A DNA stretch of 64,000 nucleotides from Pelomonas sp. V22 (GTDB lineage Bacteria > Pseudomonadota > Gammaproteobacteria > Burkholderiales > Burkholderiaceae_C). The position numbers and the translations under genes were made by a program. Positions 28,605-37,878 of this stretch are shown here, piece after piece (the stretch's first letter is position 1; every line of letters starts with the position of its first letter). The DNA lies in assembly GCF_030014915.1 (NCBI RefSeq), contig NZ_JAGIXS010000003.1, positions 124,001 to 188,000 of the forward strand, written 5' to 3'. Below the pieces are notes generated by a model that searched no databases, was not told the origin of the DNA, and worked only from the letters and a program-made list of their open reading frames with translations.

Positions 28605-30263
28605 GTGCGCCCATTCTTCGCCCGGTTGATCCTGTTGCTGGCCGCGACCATGTTCGCGCCGCTGGCGTCGGCCTCCGACCTGCTGACGCCGGAGGAGCGG
28701 GCCTGGGTGGCCGCCCATCCCCGGCTGCGTGTGGCGGGCTCGGCGGCCTATGGTCCCTTCACCTTCATCGATGCCGAGGGGCGCCAACGCGGCCTCTCGG
28801 CCGATTACATCGAGCGTCTGCAGGCATTGACAGGCCTGCGTCTCGAGTTCCAGGCCCCCCAGCCCTTTGCCGACAACCTGGCGGCGCTCGGCCGTGGCGA
28901 TCTGGACCTGATCATGGCCTTGCGCGCCACACCCGAGCGCACCCGTTTGTTCGGCTTCACCCGCCCCTTCGTCACCGTGCCGGCCGTGCTGCTGCGGCGC
29001 AGCGGCGCTGCGTCGCAGGAATTGCAGCCGGGCGAGACAGTGGCGGTCAGCCGGGGCTATGCGGTGGCCGAGTTCATGCACGAGCGTTTTCCGGACAACC
29101 CGCTGCAGATCGAGCCCGACGACAAGAGCCTGCTGCGCCGCCTGGCCGGCGGCGAGATCGGCGCGGCCGTGGCCGACCTGGCCGGCGCCACCTTTCTGAT
29201 GCGCACCGAGGGCATAGGCAATCTGCGCGTGCTGGGCGACGTTGGCTTCTCCTACGACCTGGCCATCGGCTACCGGCGCGACTGGCCGCTGCTGGGCCGG
29301 GTGCTGGACAAGGCGCTGGCCCGCATCTCGGCCGACGAGCGCCAGGCCCTGGCCGACCGCTGGATAGGTCCGGAGCGCGAGAGCGAGCGCTGGCAGCGTG
29401 CCCTCTTGTGGGCTGCGGCTGCAGCCCTGCTGGTGGTGTTGCTGGGTCTGGGTCTGATGCTCTTGTGGAACCGCTCCCTGCAGCGCCAGGTGGCGGCGCG
29501 CACGGAGCAGCTGCGCCTGGAACTGGCCGAGCGCCGCCGCCTGCAGGACGCCGACCATGCCCGCGCCATGGCCGAGCTGGCCAACAAGGCCAAGAGCGAA
29601 TTCATGTCGCAGGCCAGCCATGAGCTGCGCACGCCACTGAACGCCGTGCTGGGCTTCTCACAGCTGCTGGCCAATGACGCCGAGCGTCCGCTGGACGAGG
29701 CCCAGGCGCATCGCGTGCAGCACATCGAACGCGCGGCCGAGCACCTGCTGGTGCTGATCGACGACATGATGAGCTTCTCGCGCATCGAGGGCGGCTCGCT
29801 GTCGGTCAAGCCGGTGCCCACCGAGGCCGGCCCGCTGCTGCGGCGTTGCGTGGAACTGGCCCGGCCGGCGGCCACTGCTGCTGGCATCTCGCTGGAGCTG
29901 GACGAGGTGGAGGCATTGCCCGAGGTGCAGGCCGACCCGATCCGGCTGGAGCAGGTGCTGCACAACCTGCTGTCCAACGCCATCAAGTACAACCGCAGCG
30001 GCGGCTGGGTGCGGGTGCGCGCCTGGGGCGAAGCGGCCCAGGCCTTCAGCATCGAGGTGGCCGATGGCGGCCTCGGCCTGAGCAGCGAACAGAAGGCCCA
30101 GCTGTTCCAGCCCTTCAACCGCCTGGGCCGCAGCGAGCAGGAAGGCACGGGCATCGGCCTCGTGATCTGCAAGCAATTGATGGAGCGCATGGGCGGCCGC
30201 ATTAGCGTGGCCAGCGAGGCGGGGCAGGGCAGCCGCTTCACCCTGGTGCTGCGCGCGGCCTGA
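28605..30263 (+). CDS. Sensor histidine kinase with periplasmic solute-binding domain
   Basis: A 552-residue membrane sensor kinase. A signal peptide (1-24) leads to a periplasmic SBP_bac_3-type domain (about 38-255; LRVAGSAAYGPFTFIDAEGR, DLIMALRATPERTRLF). One membrane helix follows at 265-288, then a short coiled segment, HisKA with the phospho-acceptor His339 in SQASHELRTPLNAVLGF, and HATPase_c with HNLLSNAIKYN, DGGLGLS and GTGIGLVICK. There is no receiver domain and no response-regulator gene beside it. The start is GTG. The fused binding domain means it senses a small solute, perhaps an amino acid, directly. It is alone on its strand with a flavoprotein gene 62 nt on. Confidence 0.92.
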   Translation: MRPFFARLILLLAATMFAPLASASDLLTPEERAWVAAHPRLRVAGSAAYGPFTFIDAEGRQRGLSADYIERLQALTGLRLEFQAPQPFADNLAALGRGDLDLIMALRATPERTRLFGFTRPFVTVPAVLLRRSGAASQELQPGETVAVSRGYAVAEFMHERFPDNPLQIEPDDKSLLRRLAGGEIGAAVADLAGATFLMRTEGIGNLRVLGDVGFSYDLAIGYRRDWPLLGRVLDKALARISADERQALADRWIGPERESERWQRALLWAAAAALLVVLLGLGLMLLWNRSLQRQVAARTEQLRLELAERRRLQDADHARAMAELANKAKSEFMSQASHELRTPLNAVLGFSQLLANDAERPLDEAQAHRVQHIERAAEHLLVLIDDMMSFSRIEGGSLSVKPVPTEAGPLLRRCVELARPAATAAGISLELDEVEALPEVQADPIRLEQVLHNLLSNAIKYNRSGGWVRVRAWGEAAQAFSIEVADGGLGLSSEQKAQLFQPFNRLGRSEQEGTGIGLVICKQLMERMGGRISVASEAGQGSRFTLVLRAA

Positions 30264-30325
30264 TGAGCGGCAGCGGCGCGGGCTGAGACAATCGCGGCCC
30301 GTCTCTCGCGCTTCCTTTTCCCGCC

Positions 30326-31579
30326 ATGCTGTCCTCCGCTATCCCTTCCTCCCGCCGCGCCATCGTGATTGGTGGCGGCCCTGCCGGACTGATGGCGGCC
30401 GAGCGGCTGCGTGCGGCCGGCGTAGCGGTGGCGCTGTTCGACGCCAAGCCCTCGGTCGGTCGCAAATTCCTGCTGGCCGGCAAGGGCGGGCTCAATCTCA
30501 CCCACTCGGAAGAGGTCGCGCCGTTTCGCAGCCGCTTCGCCGAGCGCAGCCACGAGGTCGGGCGCTGGCTGGACCGCTTCGACGGCCCGGCCCTGCGCTC
30601 CTGGGCGGCCGACCTCGGCGTGGACACCTTCGTCGGCAGCTCAGGCCGCGTCTTCCCCATCGAGATGAAGGCGGCGCCGCTGCTGCGCGCCTGGTTGCAG
30701 CGGCTGCGCGCCAGCGGCGTGCGCTTCCAGATGCGGCGGCGCTGGCTGGGATGGACCGAAGACGGCCAGGCCCTGCGCTTCGAGCGCGAGGACGGCAGCG
30801 AGGAGCTGCAGCGCGCCGATGCCGTGGTGCTGGCGTTGGGCGGTGCCTCCTGGCCGCAGCTGGGTTCCGATGCCGCCTGGGTGCCGCTCCTGCAAGCGCG
30901 CGGCGTGGAGATTGCGCCGCTGCGCGCCGCCAACTGCGGCTTCGACCTCGGCCGGCCCTGGACGCCGCTGTTTGCCGAGCGCTTTGCCGGCCAACCGGTC
31001 AAGCCAGTGGCCCTGAACTTCACGGGCCGCAACGGCCGCAGCTTCCAGCGCCAGGGCGAGTTCGTGATCACGGCCAGCGGCATCGAAGGCTCGCTGGTCT
31101 ATGCGGCCTCGGCCCTGCTGCGCGAGGAGATCGCGGAGTTCGGCGAGGCACAGATCACGCTTGATCTGCTGCCCGGCCGCGACGCCGAGTTCGTGGCGGC
31201 CGAATGTGCGCGCGGCCGGGGCTCGCGCTCGATGTCCACCCACCTGAAGAGCCGGCTGAAGGTCGAAGGCCTGAAGGCCGGCCTGCTGCACGAGCTGCTC
31301 ACCAAGGACGAATACCACGACCCCGCCACGCTGGCCCGCACGCTGAAGGCGGCGCCGCTCACGCTCACGCAGGCACGGCCGGTGGCCGAGGCCATCAGCA
31401 CGGCCGGTGGTGTCCGGTTGGAGTCATTGGACGAAGGCCTGCAGCTGAAGTCCTTGCCAGGCGTGTTCTGCGCGGGCGAGATGCTGGACTGGGAAGCGCC
31501 CACCGGTGGCTATCTGCTCACCGCCAGCATGGCCAGCGGCTGGGTGGCCGGCGAGGCTGCAGCAAAATCACTGGCATGA
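30326..31579 (+). CDS. NAD(P)/FAD-dependent oxidoreductase, TIGR03862/HI0933-like
   Basis: A 417-residue flavoprotein. The FAD-binding Rossmann motif IGGGPAGLMAAERL begins at residue 15, followed by GRKFLLAGKGGLNLTHSE, characteristic of HI0933-like proteins and the TIGR03862 group, and a C-terminal FAD loop FCAGEMLDWEAPTGGYLL. The natural substrate of the family is not established. Its stop overlaps the ATG of the HIT gene (ATGA, 31,576-31,579). Confidence 0.9.
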   Translation: MLSSAIPSSRRAIVIGGGPAGLMAAERLRAAGVAVALFDAKPSVGRKFLLAGKGGLNLTHSEEVAPFRSRFAERSHEVGRWLDRFDGPALRSWAADLGVDTFVGSSGRVFPIEMKAAPLLRAWLQRLRASGVRFQMRRRWLGWTEDGQALRFEREDGSEELQRADAVVLALGGASWPQLGSDAAWVPLLQARGVEIAPLRAANCGFDLGRPWTPLFAERFAGQPVKPVALNFTGRNGRSFQRQGEFVITASGIEGSLVYAASALLREEIAEFGEAQITLDLLPGRDAEFVAAECARGRGSRSMSTHLKSRLKVEGLKAGLLHELLTKDEYHDPATLARTLKAAPLTLTQARPVAEAISTAGGVRLESLDEGLQLKSLPGVFCAGEMLDWEAPTGGYLLTASMASGWVAGEAAAKSLA

Positions 31580-32007
31580 ACACATCGAGCGATTGCCCTC
31601 TGTGCCGCGATGCCGGCGGACTCCTGGTTTTGCAAACGCCGAAATGGCGCGTCATCCGGTCCACGGATGACGCAAACTTCCCGGCCTTCTACCGGCTGAT
31701 CTGGCAGGCGCATGTGGCCGAGTTCAGTGACTTGTCCGCCGCCGACCGCAGCCTCTGCATGGAAGCCGTGGTGCGCATCGAGCAAGTGCTGCGCGAGGCC
31801 TTGCGGCCGACCAAGATCAACCTGGCCACGCTAGGCAATGTCGTGCCCCATCTGCACTGGCATGTGATCGCCCGGTTCGACTGGGACAGTCACTTCCCCA
31901 ATCCAGTGTGGGGCGCTGCGCGGCGCGAGGTCGAGGGCCGGGCCGAGGCCATGCTGGCCTTGCCCCTGGCCGACCTCGACCGCCGCGTGGCGCTGGCCTT
32001 GAGTTGA
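31576..32007 (+). CDS. HIT-family protein
   Basis: A 143-residue histidine-triad protein, a nucleotide hydrolase or transferase. The triad is in VPHLHWHVIARF (His92, His94, His96). A zinc-type pair CPLC near the N-terminus (Cys7, Cys10) is common in one HIT subgroup. It is translationally coupled to the flavoprotein by ATGA. It converges on the TonB-C-like gene 13 nt away. Confidence 0.92.
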   Translation: MNTSSDCPLCRDAGGLLVLQTPKWRVIRSTDDANFPAFYRLIWQAHVAEFSDLSAADRSLCMEAVVRIEQVLREALRPTKINLATLGNVVPHLHWHVIARFDWDSHFPNPVWGAARREVEGRAEAMLALPLADLDRRVALALS

Positions 32008-32020
32008 GCTCGGCTGAGCT

Positions 32021-32455
32021 TCAGTCGATCAGCAGAGCGACCTGGTTGCCCGGGTGCAGCTTGTCCGGCGAGACCACGTGGATGTTGAAGGCGTAGTGCT
32101 GGGGTTGCGTGCCAGCGCCGGTGCATTCGAGGTCGCGCATGGCGCGGCGGATGCTGTCGCGGTAGGTGTTGGCGCCCTTGGACTGGATGCCATGAACGCC
32201 TTGCGCATCCAGCGTGAAATCAACGCGGATCAGGCCGGTCTCTTGCGTCATCTCCCAGACGGGCGAGAGCTTCTTCTGCAGCACGGCGGCGATGCCGGGG
32301 CAGCTGGTCTTGACGTCGGTGCGCACACCGCCTTCCTGACGGCCGCTCACTTCGACGCGCTTCAGTTCATCCTGCGGTGCGGCCAGCGTCAGGGTGCTGA
32401 CGATGCTCAGGGGAAGGGCGACCAGCAGGGACTTGATGAGGGACTTGGTTTGCAT
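32021..32455 (-). CDS. Secreted small protein with TonB-C-like domain
   Basis: A 144-residue protein with a signal peptide (cleavage probably after TLTLAAPQ) and a C-terminal region resembling the TonB C-terminal fold (SPVWEMTQETGLIRVDFTLDAQGVHGI, then RRAMRDLECTG). Two cysteines in the mature part could form a disulfide. The ATG at 32,455 is preferred over 32,467 because GGAG lies 6 nt before it. There is no ExbB/ExbD nearby, and no proline-rich spacer, so it is unlikely to be a working TonB. Role unknown. Confidence 0.75.
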   Translation of the reverse strand: MQTKSLIKSLLVALPLSIVSTLTLAAPQDELKRVEVSGRQEGGVRTDVKTSCPGIAAVLQKKLSPVWEMTQETGLIRVDFTLDAQGVHGIQSKGANTYRDSIRRAMRDLECTGAGTQPQHYAFNIHVVSPDKLHPGNQVALLID

Positions 32456-32686
32456 GACGGGCTCCATGTTCGTGCTTGAGGTTGCCGTCTCGCTGCTCTT
32501 GTTGAGTCCTTTGCGATCCGGTCTGCCTGCAGGTTAGGTGCGAGCACGATCCGGCCCAACAGGCAGGCGACCAACGCCAGAACTCGCGCGACGATCTGCC
32601 TCATTGCGCGATGAATTGCATTCGTCGCAAACCCTGATTTCATCGAACATTCCTTGTGGCACGGATGCCGCAAGTCACGTTCTTGT
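32456..32686. other. Intergenic region, mostly featureless
   Basis: A 231-nt stretch upstream of the TonB-C-like gene. It has slightly lower GC than its surroundings. The minus strand contains a short open frame from 32,643 with AAGGA 7 nt before its ATG and a hydrophobic first third, but it runs into the next gene in another frame (see findings). No promoter or terminator was identified with confidence. Confidence 0.4.
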
Positions 32687-33478
32687 TCAGGGTTTCGGGA
32701 GCGGCGCGGTGTCCAGGTATTTCTGCACGATGGCCTGGTAGCTGCCATCCTTTTGCATGGCCTCGGTGGCCTGGTTGAAGCGTGCTACGAAGCCTGCATC
32801 CACGGTCTTCTTGCTGAAGGCAAAGCCCGAGGATTCGTCCGACACCATGACCTCGGTCATGCGCACCACCTCCCCGAGGCCCAGCGCCTGGATCTCGTGG
32901 CGGGCAGTGAGCTCGTCGGCGATCAGGCCGTCGATGCGGCGCAGCTTGAGCATCTGCCAGAGGTTGCGGCGCGAACCGCTCTTCTCCAGCAAGCGCATGA
33001 AGTGCTGGTCGCGGCTGAGCTCGGCGTACTCGGGCCCGTAGCTCACGCCCAGCTGCACGCCCAGACGGAAACCGCTGACCAGGATCTCGGCGAGCTTGTG
33101 CTGCGGCCAGAGCGGCTTGGCCTCCACATGGGCGAACAGCATATTGCGCGAATGCCAGCGGTCGATCGCGAAATGGGCATAGGCCTCGCGCTCGGGCCGC
33201 CGCAGCGCGCCGGGCAGGATGTCGAGCCGGCCGGCCTCCAGCTCGCTCAGCGCCCGGGCGAAGGGCATCTCCAGCAGGCGGGGCTGACAGCCCATGCGCG
33301 CCAGGGCAGCGCGCACCAGGTCGATGTTGATGCCCACAATCTCGCCGCTGCTGTCGCGCATGCTGTAGGGCGGATCCTCGTTCCAGCGCTGCGTCAGCAC
33401 GCAGGGCTTGGCGGCCAGGGCGCTGCCGACCAGCGTCCACAGCAGGCCACCCAGAAGGAGTCGTCGCATCCCTTGCAT
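32687..33478 (-). CDS. Periplasmic solute-binding protein (SBP_bac_3 type)
   Basis: A 263-residue exported protein with a signal peptide (1-22, ending GSALAA) and a type 2 periplasmic-binding fold: WNEDPPYSMRDSSGEIVGINIDLV, LEAGRLDILPGALRRPER, and KLRRIDGLIADELTARHEI. No ABC permease or ATPase gene is adjacent, so it may serve as a receptor or work with distant partners. It lies between an M13 peptidase gene and the TonB-C-like gene on the same strand. The start at 33,478 is preferred; an ATG at 33,469 is possible. Confidence 0.88.
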   Translation of the reverse strand: MQGMRRLLLGGLLWTLVGSALAAKPCVLTQRWNEDPPYSMRDSSGEIVGINIDLVRAALARMGCQPRLLEMPFARALSELEAGRLDILPGALRRPEREAYAHFAIDRWHSRNMLFAHVEAKPLWPQHKLAEILVSGFRLGVQLGVSYGPEYAELSRDQHFMRLLEKSGSRRNLWQMLKLRRIDGLIADELTARHEIQALGLGEVVRMTEVMVSDESSGFAFSKKTVDAGFVARFNQATEAMQKDGSYQAIVQKYLDTAPLPKP

Positions 33479-33519
33479 CGGCGCGATTGTGAGCCAGCTG
33501 GCGCCTGCCCCGCTCGCTG

Positions 33520-35550
33520 TCACCAGACGGTGATGGGATCGCTCGCCACCATGGCCGAGCCCGGCTTGCAGCCGAAGGCCTGGGCAAAGGCCGGCATATT
33601 GCTCATGGGCGCGATCACCCGGTACTTGCCGGGCGAGTGCGGGTCGGTGCGCAGCTGGTTGACCAGGGCCTCGGTGCGGTACTTGGAGCGCCACAGGAAG
33701 GCGTTGGACAGGAAGAAGCGCTGCTCGGGCGTGTAGCCCTCGATCTTCTCCAGCTTGGCGCCGGGTCGCTTCAGGGCCATCTGCAGCGCGTCGAAGGCGA
33801 TGGGCATGCCGGCCACGTCGGAGATGTTCTCGCCCAGGGTGAGCCTGCCGTTGATCTTCTCGCCAGGCACGGGCTCGTAGCCGCCGTAGAGCTTGACCAC
33901 GCGGTCCGCGCGCTCCTTGTAGGCCTCGGCATCGGCTTGCGTCCACCAATCGCTCAGGTTGCCCACGCTGTCGAACAGGCGGCCGCGGTCGTCGAAGTGG
34001 TGGGTGATTTCATGGCCGATGACCATGCCGATGGCGCCGTAGTTGACGGCATCGTCGGCCTTGGCATCGAAGAAGGGCGGCTGCAGGATGCCGGCCGGGA
34101 AGGTGATCTCGTTGAAGCCGCCGGCCGAGGCATTGACCACGTGGGGCGACATGCCCCAGCGGCCGCGGTCCACCGGCTTGTCCAGCTCGTTCATCTGGCG
34201 GTTGCTGTTCCAGGCCGAGGTGCGCAGCAGGTTGCCGGCGTAGTCGTCATTGGCGAGCTGCAGGCCGCTGTAGTCGGGCCACTTTTCGGGCGCGCCGATC
34301 TTGGGCGTCATCGCGTCGAGCTTCTGCAGGGCCTTCTGCTTGGTTGGCTCGCTCATCCAGGCCAGGGCGCGGATGTGCATGCGCATCGCCTCCTTCACGT
34401 CGGCCACCAGCTGCGAGGAACGCTTTTGTGCCTCGGGCGAGAAGGCCTTGCTGACAAAGACCTCGCCCATGCTGAGGCCGAGTGGCAGGTTGCCGGTGCG
34501 GCCGGCGATGGCCAGGATCACCGCTTCGGCGCGCGGCGGCGCGGCCTGCAGGCCGCGGATGGTGGCGTCGCGGTAGTCGAAGTGGGCCGAGGCGAAGGCC
34601 TTGGGCAGGCGGTCGGCTGTGGCGTCGAGCAGGCGCAGCTTCAGGTAGAGGCGCCAGGTGTCCAAAGGCGTGCTGGCAGCCAGCTCGGCCACGCGCTTCA
34701 TGAAGGCTGGCTGGCCGACGATCACGCGATCCACGCCGCCCTTGCGCTGCGCCGTGGTGGTGGCTTCCTTCAGATAAGCCGCCCAGTCGAGTCCGGGTGC
34801 GGCCTGGGCCAGTTCGGCCGGCGAGAAGGGGTTGTACTGGGCGTTCGGGTCGCGCAGTTGGTCGCGCGGCTTGGTGGCCTCGGCGAGCCGGGTTTCGAAG
34901 GTGATCAACGAAGCGATGGCCTCGTCAGTGACTGGCGTGCCGGCGGCCTCCAGCAGGCGGCGGGCGTAGGTCTTGTAGGCGGCCTGCAGCTTGGCCGAGG
35001 TGGCGTCGGTCTTGAAGTAGTCCTCACGGTCAGGCAGGCCGAGGCCGCCATTGCCGAGGTAGAGCGCGTTGCGGCGCACATCCTTGGAATCGGCCCGCAC
35101 CGAGAGGGCGAGCGGCGCGACGATCTGGCTGCGGCTCAGCTCGACCAGCAGGGCCTGCAGTTGCTCGCGCTGCTGCAGGCCATCGATGCGCTGCAGCAGT
35201 GGCTTGACCGCCGCGAGGCCCTTGGCCTCGATGGCCGCCAGGTCCATGCCGCTGGCGTAGTAGGCGGCAGCGAGCTTCAGGCCGGGCGTGGTCTGCAGCG
35301 CCGGCCTGGCCACCAGCTCGTTCAGCGCGTTCTGCAGCACGGCCTCGTTGGCCAGGCGCAACTGCTCAAAGCTGCCGATGCGTGACTGGCTGGCCGGCAC
35401 CACGGCCTGGGCGAGCCAGGGGCCGTTGACGTGTTCATAGAAGTCCTGGCAGGGCTGGACCTCGGTGGACAGGCCCTTCAGGTCCAGGGCCTGGGCGGCG
35501 CTGCTACAGGCGAGGGCGGCGGCAAGGGCTAGGGCATTGATACGGCGCAT
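33520..35550 (-). CDS. M13-family metallopeptidase (neprilysin/PepO-like)
   Basis: A 676-residue zinc endopeptidase that cleaves small peptides, exported by a signal peptide (1-22). The zinc site is HEITH (513-517) within VIGHEITHHFDDRG, with the third ligand Glu574 in GENISDVAG. The C-terminal FGCKPGSAM and ITVW follow the family pattern (CxxxW-type end). The substrate-binding NAFY/NAYY motif is VNASAGGFNEI here, keeping Asn-Ala but not the aromatic pair. Length is normal. It appears to be a single-gene unit with the binding-protein gene 41 nt downstream. Confidence 0.94.
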   Translation of the reverse strand: MRRINALALAAALACSSAAQALDLKGLSTEVQPCQDFYEHVNGPWLAQAVVPASQSRIGSFEQLRLANEAVLQNALNELVARPALQTTPGLKLAAAYYASGMDLAAIEAKGLAAVKPLLQRIDGLQQREQLQALLVELSRSQIVAPLALSVRADSKDVRRNALYLGNGGLGLPDREDYFKTDATSAKLQAAYKTYARRLLEAAGTPVTDEAIASLITFETRLAEATKPRDQLRDPNAQYNPFSPAELAQAAPGLDWAAYLKEATTTAQRKGGVDRVIVGQPAFMKRVAELAASTPLDTWRLYLKLRLLDATADRLPKAFASAHFDYRDATIRGLQAAPPRAEAVILAIAGRTGNLPLGLSMGEVFVSKAFSPEAQKRSSQLVADVKEAMRMHIRALAWMSEPTKQKALQKLDAMTPKIGAPEKWPDYSGLQLANDDYAGNLLRTSAWNSNRQMNELDKPVDRGRWGMSPHVVNASAGGFNEITFPAGILQPPFFDAKADDAVNYGAIGMVIGHEITHHFDDRGRLFDSVGNLSDWWTQADAEAYKERADRVVKLYGGYEPVPGEKINGRLTLGENISDVAGMPIAFDALQMALKRPGAKLEKIEGYTPEQRFFLSNAFLWRSKYRTEALVNQLRTDPHSPGKYRVIAPMSNMPAFAQAFGCKPGSAMVASDPITVW

Positions 35551-35633
35551 GGTGCTGCTCTCAAAGTGTGTACGACAAGGCGAAGAGCCTAGCCCAAGTG
35601 GGCTCGCGCCGACGCTGGGCCTGTGGCGGCCGC

Positions 35634-35639
35634 TACACT
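35634..35639 (+). promoter_or_regulatory. Candidate -10 close to a start codon (TACACT)
   Basis: TACACT lies 8 nt before the ATG of the DUF971 gene at 35,648, with no ribosome-binding site between. The spacing fits a leaderless or very short leader transcript. No convincing -35 was seen. Confidence 0.35.
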
Positions 35640-35647
35640 GAGCGCCC

Positions 35648-36076
35648 ATGGCCGGCCTCGACAAGAACACCCCCACGCCCACTGAAATCACCGCCCACCA
35701 GCAGTCCCGTGTGCTGGAGGTGGCGTTCTCGGATGGCGCGCGTTTCCGTATCCCCTTCGAGCTGATGCGGGTCTACAGCCCCTCGGCCGAGGTCCAGGGC
35801 CACGGCCCGGGCCAGGAGACGCTGCAGTATGGCAAGCGCGAGATCGGCATCGTGGCGATCAATGCGGTCGGCCATTACGCGATCCAGCCGCTGTTCTCCG
35901 ATGGCCACGAGAGCGGCCTGTTCTCCTGGGACTACCTCTACCAGCTGGGCGCCAACGAGGGGAAGCTCTGGCAGGACTACGAGGCCCGCCTCGCGGCAGC
36001 CGGCGTCACGCGCGACACGCCCATGCCCGACAAGTCCGGCTCAGCTGGCTCGTCCTGCGGCAGCCATTCGCATTGA
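35648..36076 (+). CDS. DUF971 (gamma-butyrobetaine hydroxylase-like N-terminal) protein
   Basis: A 142-residue protein with the DUF971 fold: [33 protein letters not shown] and the ending [13 protein letters not shown]. The Cys/His-rich tail SSCGSHSH may bind metal. It is the conserved neighbour of ubiE in betaproteobacteria, and ubiE starts 23 nt after its stop. The domain also occurs in Fe-S assembly-related proteins; its function here is not established. Confidence 0.92.
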   Translation: MAGLDKNTPTPTEITAHQQSRVLEVAFSDGARFRIPFELMRVYSPSAEVQGHGPGQETLQYGKREIGIVAINAVGHYAIQPLFSDGHESGLFSWDYLYQLGANEGKLWQDYEARLAAAGVTRDTPMPDKSGSAGSSCGSHSH

Positions 36077-36099
36077 ATTTTGAAGAGAAGCATCCGGAC

Positions 36100-36831
36100 A
36101 TGAGCAGCACCCACTTCGGCTTCCAGACCGTCGACGAAACCGAGAAGGCCAGCCGCGTGCGTGGTGTCTTCGACTCGGTCGCTTCGCGCTACGACGTGAT
36201 GAACGACCTGATGTCCATGGGCATGCACCGCGCCTGGAAGAAGTACACGGTGGCCGTGGCCAACCTGAAGCCGGGCCAGCGCGTGCTGGACATTGCCGGC
36301 GGCACCGGCGACTTGTCGCGCGCCTTTGCCCGCGAGGTCGGCGAGACCGGCATGGTGGTGCACACCGACATCAACGAGGCCATGCTGCGCCAGGGCCGCA
36401 ACCGCTTGCTGGACGAAGGCCTGGTCCTGCCCACCAACCTCTGCGACGCCGAGAAGCTGCCCTACAAGAACGAGAGCTTCGACCTCGTGAGTGTGGCCTT
36501 CGGCCTGCGCAACATGACCCACAAGGACCAGGCCCTGGCCGAGATGTGCCGGGTGCTCAAGCCCGGCGGCCGCCTGCTGGTGCTGGAGTTCTCCAAGGTC
36601 GCGAAGCCCCTGGCCAAGCCCTATGACTGGTACTCCTTCAACATCCTCCCGAAGCTGGGCCAGATGATTGCCGGCGATGCCGAGAGCTACCGCTACCTGG
36701 CCGAGTCGATCCGCATGCACCCCGACCAGCAGGCGCTCAAGGCCCTGATGAAGACGGCCGGCTTCGGCCATGTGGACGTGCACAACCTCAGCGCTGGCAT
36801 CGTGGCGCTGCATGCCGGGATCAAGTGCTGA
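36100..36831 (+). CDS. ubiE: Ubiquinone/menaquinone biosynthesis C-methyltransferase
   Basis: A 243-residue class I SAM methyltransferase (EC 2.1.1.163/201) for the C-methylation step of ubiquinone synthesis. Signature segments: [22 protein letters not shown], the SAM loop [12 protein letters not shown], and [14 protein letters not shown] near the C-terminus. The ATG at 36,100 gives the usual length; an in-frame TTG at 36,073 is less likely. It follows DUF971. The other ubiquinone genes, ubiJ and ubiB, resume only at 46.1 kb beyond the polysaccharide genes. Confidence 0.97.
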   Translation: MSSTHFGFQTVDETEKASRVRGVFDSVASRYDVMNDLMSMGMHRAWKKYTVAVANLKPGQRVLDIAGGTGDLSRAFAREVGETGMVVHTDINEAMLRQGRNRLLDEGLVLPTNLCDAEKLPYKNESFDLVSVAFGLRNMTHKDQALAEMCRVLKPGGRLLVLEFSKVAKPLAKPYDWYSFNILPKLGQMIAGDAESYRYLAESIRMHPDQQALKALMKTAGFGHVDVHNLSAGIVALHAGIKC

Positions 36832-36948
36832 GCACTGCTTGAGCCTGCGGACGAAGCGGGGCGGATTTGCGGGGGCTGAGCCGTCGCCCGTGAAAGCTAC
36901 ACTCGGTCGCCCCGCGCGCGGGCACCGTATCCGATGGAGCTTCCACAC

Positions 36949-37878
36949 ATGCAAAAGCAAATTTCTCCGGCTGCTGGCAGCCACCGTGTCCTGGCGCTGG
37001 CCGCAGCTGCCGGCCTGAGCGTCGTGCTGGCGGCCTGTGGCGGAGGCAAATCCGAAACTGCCTCGCAGCCGGCTGCCAAGGTCAACAAGGGCGAGGTGAC
37101 CATCCAGCAGATCAATGCCGTGCTCGCGGTGCAGCGCGTCAAGCCCGAAGTCGGCGAAGCCGTCAGTCGCCAGATCCTGGAGCGGCTGATCGAGCAGGAA
37201 CTGATCGTGCAGAAGGCCGCCGAGTTGAAGATCGATACCGATCCCAAGGTGCTTCAGCAAATCGAGGCGGCCCGGCGCGACGTGATCACGCGCGCCTATG
37301 CCGACCACGTCAGCCAGAACATCGCCAAGCCGACCGACGCCGAGATCGCCAAGTTCTACGCCGACAAGCCGGCCCTGTTCGCCGAGCGCAAGATCTACAC
37401 GATGCAGGAGCTGGTCATCGAGGCGGCGCCACCGGTGGTCGAGGCTCTGCGCGCCCGCCTTGCGGCCGCCAAGACGCTCAGCGAGTTCCTGGAGCACCTG
37501 CGCAGCCAGCAGATTCGCTTCAACATCAACCAGGCCGTACGGCCCGCCGAGCAGGTGCCTCCCGGCATGCTGGACACGCTGTCCCGCCTGAAGGATGGCC
37601 AATCGCTGGTGATGCCCGTGGCTAGCGGCCTTCAGGTGCTGTACCTGCAGGCTTCGCGCAGTCAGCCGCTCGACGAAGCGCGTGCCCGACCGCTGATCGA
37701 GTTGATTCTCGGCAACCAACGCAAGGCCGAACTGGCGGCGAAGGAAATGAAGGCGCTGCGCGAGGCTGCCAAGATCGAGTACGTGGGCAAGTTCGCCGAG
37801 AAGCTGCCGGGCGCCGCCAGTGCGCCGGTGGAGGCCGCGCCGCTGCTGGCCCCGTCTGCCAGCGAGAGCGGGAAGTAA
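36949..37878 (+). CDS. epsD: EpsD-family peptidyl-prolyl isomerase lipoprotein
   Basis: A 309-residue SurA/PrsA-like parvulin of the EpsD family seen in exopolysaccharide clusters. A lipobox VLAACG places the lipidated Cys at residue 30. A SurA_N-like helical region (IQQINAVLAVQRVK, LIEQELIVQKAAELKI) precedes a degenerate rotamase domain (about 140-245). The C-tail is Ala/Pro-rich. The ATG at 36,949 has GGAG 9 nt upstream; the ATG at 36,934 lacks one. TACACT at 36,897-36,902 could be a -10. It would assist folding of envelope proteins of the polysaccharide system, but no polymerase or export gene is in the window. Confidence 0.82.
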   Translation: MQKQISPAAGSHRVLALAAAAGLSVVLAACGGGKSETASQPAAKVNKGEVTIQQINAVLAVQRVKPEVGEAVSRQILERLIEQELIVQKAAELKIDTDPKVLQQIEAARRDVITRAYADHVSQNIAKPTDAEIAKFYADKPALFAERKIYTMQELVIEAAPPVVEALRARLAAAKTLSEFLEHLRSQQIRFNINQAVRPAEQVPPGMLDTLSRLKDGQSLVMPVASGLQVLYLQASRSQPLDEARARPLIELILGNQRKAELAAKEMKALREAAKIEYVGKFAEKLPGAASAPVEAAPLLAPSASESGK

